Of a stretch of DNA of 51,435 nucleotides, positions 47,122 to 51,435 are shown in pieces. Both the position numbers and the translations under genes were made by a program. This stretch comes from an uncultured Ruminococcus sp. (GTDB taxonomy: Bacteria; Bacillota; Clostridia; Lachnospirales; Lachnospiraceae), in NCBI GenBank assembly GCA_904418845.1, contig CAJFQC010000016.1, positions 1-51,435 of the forward strand, written 5' to 3'. Below the pieces are notes generated by a model that had not been told where the DNA came from, searched no databases, and saw only the letters and a program-made list of their open reading frames with translations. The number at the start of each line of letters is the position of its first letter. Position 1 is the first letter of the stretch.

Positions 47122-48222
47122 TCACGTTGCCTCTATCATGTAAAACAAAAATTTTTTATCGCCGGACAATTTTTCATCTGATTCAAAAAAGAACGTATAC
47201 CGAAATCCCTCATTTTCATATACCTCAATCCAGAACTCCAATCCATTCTCTGTCCCTTCTACCTCATATACATTCTCCATACTCTTTGTGACTGTGACAG
47301 GACTTTCACTGTCAGCGCCGACATCTTCCGCGCAGCCATCTCCCCGCATGCAGATCCATGCGATCATATCCTGTATCGACGCTTTTGTTATCCCGTGATA
47401 GATACTGCCTCCGAGGCTGTTTGCGATCTCTTTATAAGTATCTGCCTGTTCCCGTCCTGCACGGAATTCATCTGATAAAATATAAAGTGATTCCACCGTC
47501 CATTCCCCGTCCAGCGCATCTCCGCTCCCGACTGCACAGTACACGGCGTCTATATCTTCCATAAATACCGACAGCCTGTCCTCAAATTCATAGATCTCCT
47601 GCTTTCCCGTATATTTTTCTGCCGTCTGCGCAGTCGGGATGCCTGCCAGCTCTTCATATACAATACCGCCGTTCAAAAAATTCCCTTCATATATCTTCCT
47701 CCCCTGTCTGTCAAAGAGTTTTCCCGCACCGGACGGAACTCCTTCCTGCAATTCCCCCTCATATTGCCTTACATTTCCCGTCTGATACAAAATTCCTTCT
47801 CCGCTGTATACATTGTCCTCAAACTCACCTTTATAGACAAGATTTCCGTCCTTGTCATACAGCACGCCGCTGCCGTTTACACCGCCTCCTTTTACCTCTC
47901 CGATATATGCAGTATGTCCGTCCGACGCCCGTATTTCTGCCTTCCCGCTGTAAAATTTCAGAAAGAAGGAATCATAGTCGAACACAGGGCATTCTGAATA
48001 ATTCAGCGCCCCGCCGGATTTCAGAAAAAAGACAGCCGCAAGACAGAAAAGCGCAAGCCCGGTCACAATGATACAGCCTAATTTTTTTGACACTCTCCAA
48101 AAAAAGAAATTAAAATAGTCTTTCTCGTTCTTCGGAGCCACCCTCATAAGCTGCGGGAGCTTTTTTTTCATATGTTTGATACCTTTAACCGCATTTTTTA
48201 AAATTTTTATTATCCCGCTCAT
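47122..48222 (-). CDS. Membrane protein with MORN repeats
   Basis: A 366-aa protein. Basic cytoplasmic N-terminus, one TM helix (about 47-67, GCIIVTGLALFCLAAVFFL), then four to five MORN-type repeats (YIGEVKGGGVNGSGVLYDKDG, VYKGEFEDNVYSGEGILYQTG, YEGELQEGVPSGAGKLFDRQG, YEGNF). The C-terminal 190 residues are unlike anything I know. ATG 48222 overlaps the previous stop (ATGA); the frame upstream to 48423 is antisense to coding sequence. MORN repeats often bind lipids or stack into a scaffold. It could form part of an envelope anchor for the injection machine. Confidence 0.75.
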   Translation of the reverse strand: MSGIIKILKNAVKGIKHMKKKLPQLMRVAPKNEKDYFNFFFWRVSKKLGCIIVTGLALFCLAAVFFLKSGGALNYSECPVFDYDSFFLKFYSGKAEIRASDGHTAYIGEVKGGGVNGSGVLYDKDGNLVYKGEFEDNVYSGEGILYQTGNVRQYEGELQEGVPSGAGKLFDRQGRKIYEGNFLNGGIVYEELAGIPTAQTAEKYTGKQEIYEFEDRLSVFMEDIDAVYCAVGSGDALDGEWTVESLYILSDEFRAGREQADTYKEIANSLGGSIYHGITKASIQDMIAWICMRGDGCAEDVGADSESPVTVTKSMENVYEVEGTENGLEFWIEVYENEGFRYTFFFESDEKLSGDKKFLFYMIEAT

Positions 48223-49079
48223 CCGAATCCCTTTCCTGCGATCCCGTGCAGAACCTCTGTCCCTATCGTTCCAAATGACTCTGAAAACATCTGCATGAAT
48301 GGTATTTCGCCAAACGCAAGCTGCATGATACATATAACCAGTACCAGAACCATAAACAGGGTCAATATGACTGAGACCGCACTGAATCCCCTCTGCCACA
48401 GCCCTTCCGGTACGGCCTGCCACACATTTTTTCCTCTTCTCTTCCGTACGGGATCTTCCAGGTCTTTATACAACTCGGAAAACGTGTGATATCCTCCTCT
48501 GGCCAGCTTTTTTCCTGCCAGTTGTGCAAACAGGTCTTCTCCCTTCCGGCCGCCCGTCTCATCCTGTCCTGTTGCATCAATACACATCTGCACGCATAGC
48601 CTGACGCAGTCCTTTTCTGACTTTGACACATCCATTTCTTTCAGAGAAAGATCAAAAGTAAAGTACAATGTGCCGTCTTTGCGAATATTCAGCGCTTTTT
48701 GCTTGAGAATAAGATACAATATCCAGGCAGGAACCCGCTCTTTCATACACAGGGCCACAATCCTCCGGCACATTTCCTTTCTTTCCTTCCGGCTGTGTTC
48801 TTGCGGATTCCAGAATTTAAAAAACGGTCTTTTTTCCTCTGCGGGAAAGAGGAAACCGATGCCCTTCCCGAAGGCGAAATATTCAAGGTACGTTCCCCTC
48901 ACTGCTTCATCTATAAGAGACCTGATAGCTCTTCTGTCTTTTACGTACCATAAAATATATTCTCCTGTTTCCTGTCCGCCTCTTTTCCTCCCTCTGCACA
49001 GGATAACATCATTTACTTTCGATTCGATCAATGTTCCTGCATAGTCGAGTTCAAAAGTACCGGTCTGATCTCCGAACAT
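48219..49079 (-). CDS. Tail-anchored membrane protein, possibly a degenerate kinase fold
   Basis: A 286-aa protein with a soluble N-terminal 225 residues and a single transmembrane helix near the end (231-254, SAVSVILTLFMVLVLVICIM). The order of elements recalls a protein-kinase-like domain: YFAFGKGIGFLFPAE (hinge-like), ILYLILKQKALNIRKDGTLYFTFDLSL (in the place of a catalytic loop, no HRD and no DFG) and FAQLAGKKLARGGYHTFSELYKDLE (end of C-lobe). EssB/YukC of type VII secretion is a known pseudokinase with a TM helix, so the comparison is tempting but unproven. GGAGG seven bases before ATG. Confidence 0.5.
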   Translation of the reverse strand: MFGDQTGTFELDYAGTLIESKVNDVILCRGRKRGGQETGEYILWYVKDRRAIRSLIDEAVRGTYLEYFAFGKGIGFLFPAEEKRPFFKFWNPQEHSRKERKEMCRRIVALCMKERVPAWILYLILKQKALNIRKDGTLYFTFDLSLKEMDVSKSEKDCVRLCVQMCIDATGQDETGGRKGEDLFAQLAGKKLARGGYHTFSELYKDLEDPVRKRRGKNVWQAVPEGLWQRGFSAVSVILTLFMVLVLVICIMQLAFGEIPFMQMFSESFGTIGTEVLHGIAGKGFG

Positions 49080-49082
49080 ATC

Positions 49083-50836
49083 CTAGCCTCCTACAACCGC
49101 ATACACATAGGCACAGACAGCAGGCTGTTCTTCGCAGTATATCCTGATCTCGTACACCCCCCGTTTGAACGGAGCCGTATAGACCCCATCCTCATCAAGT
49201 CTGCCGCTCCCCTTCTCCGACAGTTCATATCTCAGTCTGCATGGTTCCATATTCTCAAACTTTACTTCAAAAAAGTACTTTTGCCCTGGTTTAAGATCGA
49301 CCGTGGCCTCTTTTGGAACAATCCTTCCCTGCTTCCCTTTGTCTTCTGTTTTCCATTCCGGATGACCCGCCTCCGCAGTGAGCCTGACAGCCATCCAGTT
49401 TACAGACAAGAGCACCGTATTCTGCTGTCCGACCAGTTTCACCGCCACCTGAAAGCATCCCCTGTCCTCCCATACTCTCACCGCTGTTTTTACAGATGTT
49501 GTACCGGGAATCTCTCTGCGGAACAGACCAGTCTCTCCATATACAATACTTTTTCCGTTCTTATTTGCCCCGGCTGTACCGCCCGGTTCATTAATTCCGA
49601 CAGACACATACACCTTTCCTCTGCCAAGCCAATGAAATATCTCTTCCGAAAGACAGATTCCTCCCTTTCGCAGCTTTTCCGGCAACGGAATCTCCAGAGT
49701 GCCGCTGGCGATCTCCGGGACTGCCGTTACGCCGGTCCATTCCGCATTCTGTTTTTGCAGACTGCCATTTTCCAATGCCGGCTGCGGCGGATCGCCGTCC
49801 GCCTCTGACGACTCTGCATCAGTCAGTATTTCCGGCGATGCCGACGGCGTCTCCAGACGGCTTTCCACCCATGTGCCGTCTCCGTAAAAGGCCCTGTACT
49901 CCGCCCGCTTTGCCTCGTCTGCCGGAACTGCCAGATAAGTCCGTCCTGCCTCCTGCCCGACATGATCCAGCACACATGCTGACTTCGTATGTCCCATATA
50001 GAGGAGCGCAAGCTTCACATAGTCGTTTCTCGTCTCCCCTGCCCTCATCTCAAGGCTTGTTCTCCCAAGTGACCGAAAAATAAGAGAATCCGGTTCTTCA
50101 TCTGTCAAAAAGATTTTGACTTCCGTTTCCTTTTTTTTCCCGTATTTCACAAGAACAGACGATTCCTTCAGAGAAGTATCATCCGCATACAGCCAGTATT
50201 CATATATCCTTCGCCTCCCACTGCCAAGAGCCGGCATATTCTCCTGTATTTTCATTCCTCTGCTGCCGTCCGCAGCCCGAAATGCCGGAAACTGCAGCTC
50301 AAGAGAGAAGGGCAGCTCCTTTTTCACTGACGAAAGCTTCTCTGCCTCCACACAGAATTTTATCTTTCTCCCCCTGCATACATTAGCGGGCATTTTAAAA
50401 ATCAATCTGTAGTCCTTGTTCCTGAATATCTCTGTCTCGACAAAAACTCCGAGTCAAGCCTGAATTCCCGTCCCTCTTTCCGGTTTACTACATACACCGG
50501 CTTTATCTCTTCCTCCCTGTATCTCAGGCAGAGACTTAAAACGTCAACGTCTTCCCTGTATCCCTCAACCGCTGACAGTTTTTTCACAACTGACTCTCCG
50601 ATCACGATCTCCCGGCCCAGCGGATCTACAGCGGCTCCGCTCTCCACCAGAATTGAGAGACCGTCAAGGTTAAACACATTAAGTCCGCACAAGATTCCGC
50701 TGCCCAACACCATCTGGTTAAAAAACCTTCTCCTGTATTCCAGATAAGTCTGTTCTGCTTTAAAATCAGGTGTTGTAAGCATCTTCCCCGGATAATATCT
50801 GTTTTTTTCAAATGGAAGCATCTGCATCAGATCCAT
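49083..50836 (-). pseudogene. CIS-associated protein of about 580 aa, frame broken
   Basis: Two frames (50402-50836 and 49083-50405) join into one protein. The first 100 residues carry a domain common in eCIS loci: YLEYRRRFFNQMVLGSGILCGLNV...VESGAAVDPLGREIVI. The rest is beta-rich, with repeated immunoglobulin-like stretches (VPKEATVDLKPGQKYFFEVKF, DEDGVYTAPFKRGVYEIRIY). The break lies in a run of five A on the plus strand (50442-50446); a sixth would give EFFVETEIFRNKDYRLIFKMP without interruption. The function is unknown; a baseplate attachment or fibre-like role fits the domain make-up. Its start overlaps the LytTR gene by 29 nt. Confidence 0.7.
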
Positions 50837-51203
50837 AGCCTATCCTCCCTAAATATTTTCGATAAGTCCTCAGCTTTAGCAGCTCCTTTATATCCTTTGC
50901 CACTCTTTTGGTATATGTGCAGAAAACAGTTTCGTCAAAATATAAGATTCTTTTGGCAGTATCTACCTTCCTGACCTGCTTTAAGTTCGCCAGCGTAGAA
51001 GCTCTTGTCTTAAAAAAATATTCCGGAAGTTCTCTTTGGAGCGGCGTAATATCCGCGCGCAGCTTTCCAGTGCCCGCCCTCATCACCACCTCGCAGTAAT
51101 GAGTTGATTTGATTGTTTCAATATAGTAAATATCCTTCATCATGATTTTGAGCCACATCTCTTCTTCATTAAAAACATAGATGTAATCTCTGTCTCCCAC
51201 CAT
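50808..51203 (-). CDS. LytTR-type DNA-binding regulator
   Basis: A 131-aa protein made up of little more than a LytTR domain: KIMMKDIYYIETIKSTHYCEVVM, PEYFFKTRASTLANLKQVRKVD and TVFCTYTKRVAKDIKELL. No receiver domain is attached, so a signal must come by another route. AAGGAGGT lies close before ATG 51203. It is the first gene of the injection-system operon and probably controls it; candidate sites lie just upstream (51285-51315). Confidence 0.85.
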   Translation of the reverse strand: MVGDRDYIYVFNEEEMWLKIMMKDIYYIETIKSTHYCEVVMRAGTGKLRADITPLQRELPEYFFKTRASTLANLKQVRKVDTAKRILYFDETVFCTYTKRVAKDIKELLKLRTYRKYLGRIGYGSDADASI

Positions 51204-51284
51204 TAGACCTCCTTAAACCCTCATCCTGAGAAATCATAATCACTGGAAATACAATATAGCATTTTCAAAAAAAATCTCGCGAAA

Positions 51285-51315
51285 GTCATAGTTTGTCGAA
51301 AATTGTCATGATTTG
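51285..51315. promoter_or_regulatory. Direct repeat upstream of the CIS operon, candidate LytTR site
   Basis: GTCATAGTTTG (51285-51295) and GTCATGATTTG (51305-51315) are direct repeats with a 20-bp period, two helical turns apart. Pairs of about 9-bp direct repeats 20-22 bp apart are how LytTR proteins such as AgrA and ComE bind. They lie 82-112 bp before the LytTR start. No strong sigma-A promoter is visible between them and the gene, as expected for an activated promoter. Confidence 0.45.
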
Positions 51316-51360
51316 GGACAACGGTAAAATAAACGCGAATTTGAATATCAGTAAATTATG

Positions 51361-51376
51361 ACCTCTCAACAGAGGT
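51361..51376. repeat. Short dyad upstream of the CIS operon
   Basis: ACCTCT (51361-51366) and AGAGGT (51371-51376) form a perfect 6-bp inverted repeat around CAAC. It could be an operator, or a weak terminator stem for the frame that ends at 51376. Confidence 0.35.
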
Positions 51377-51435
51377 TACAGTGTTTTAATAAAATCCTCC
51401 AAAAGCCTTGAAAATAAAGGATTTATCGCAATGTG
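51376..51435 (-). CDS. Possible end of an upstream gene (cut by window edge)
   Basis: A 19-residue open tail (…NPLFSRLLEDFIKTL) enters from the right edge and stops at TAA. It is too short to recognise. Confidence 0.2.
   Translation of the reverse strand, partial: HIAINPLFSRLLEDFIKTL

Noticed and set aside
46957..47181. Plus-strand frames within the CIS region (for example 35422-35817, 36427-37011, 38751-39389)
   Set aside because: They are antisense to well-conserved minus-strand genes, lack ribosome binding sites and show no domain.
23108..51203. Prophage or R-type tailocin
   Set aside because: There is no terminase, capsid, holin, endolysin or integrase, while the DUF4255 cap, AAA+ ATPase, DUF6760-like and Afp7-like genes are eCIS hallmarks.
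23108..51203. Type VI secretion system
   Set aside because: No TssJ, TssL, TssM or ClpV-type gene is present. The single sheath protein has the phage/eCIS form rather than the TssB/TssC split.
1..51435. CRISPR array, tRNA, rRNA or riboswitch
   Set aside because: No regularly spaced direct repeats, cloverleaf-like segments or recognisable aptamer motifs were found by eye.

Overview
The window looks like the chromosome of a spore-forming, anaerobic Firmicute of the Lachnospiraceae type. It has moderate GC, AAGGAGG-type ribosome binding sites and a sporulation sigma-K gene without a pro-sequence. Apart from the first 5 kb, every gene reads leftwards on the minus strand. No rRNA, tRNA or CRISPR array was seen.

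Positions 1-5200 are a scrap-yard of mobile DNA. They hold the tail of an XRE regulator, two C-terminal pieces of large serine recombinases, a decayed IS3-family element cut off at about 4150, an AT-rich gene fragment and a frameshifted XRE regulator. An intact sigK sits among them, with a near-perfect sigma-K/E promoter and a TTG start.

Positions 5300-22950 are mostly ordinary. A small accessory operon carries two GNAT acetyltransferases and an aadE-type aminoglycoside nucleotidyltransferase. Then come pckA, thrC, an NhaC-family antiporter, leuD-leuC-asd, argH, queH, a DUF3048 lipoprotein, a frameshifted DUF6020-like membrane protein and a surface acyltransferase.

Positions 23100-51200 are the highlight: about 28 kb of tightly packed, often overlapping genes that encode a contractile injection system (CIS) of the eCIS/Afp-PVC type. 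In transcription order: LytTR regulator; a CIS-associated protein (frame broken); a membrane protein with a possible degenerate kinase fold; a MORN-repeat membrane protein; an exported TolC-like protein; a large membrane-anchored coiled-coil protein; PAAR-like tip (DUF4280); single sheath; tube; zinc-knuckle chaperone-like protein; a 63-aa DUF6760-like protein with no standard start codon; second tube-fold protein; an unrecognised 522-aa protein; a duplicated Afp7-type protein; hub; spike; gp25; two baseplate-J proteins; a gpI-like protein; a STAS anti-anti-sigma protein; DUF4255 cap; AAA+ ATPase; a GNAT-like enzyme; and a sensor SpoIIE/RsbU-type phosphatase fused to an RsbW-like ATPase domain (frame broken).

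Two things set this CIS apart from the textbook eCIS. First, it has its own envelope module of four consecutive exported or membrane proteins, which hints at a machine tied to the cell envelope. Second, it carries a built-in partner-switch (STAS plus phosphatase/anti-sigma kinase) as well as a LytTR regulator. No obvious toxin cargo, tape-measure protein or TssJLM/ClpV gene is visible. Several long genes here are broken by one-base changes, most of them in or next to homopolymers. These may be real or sequence errors and should be checked before any gene is called dead.
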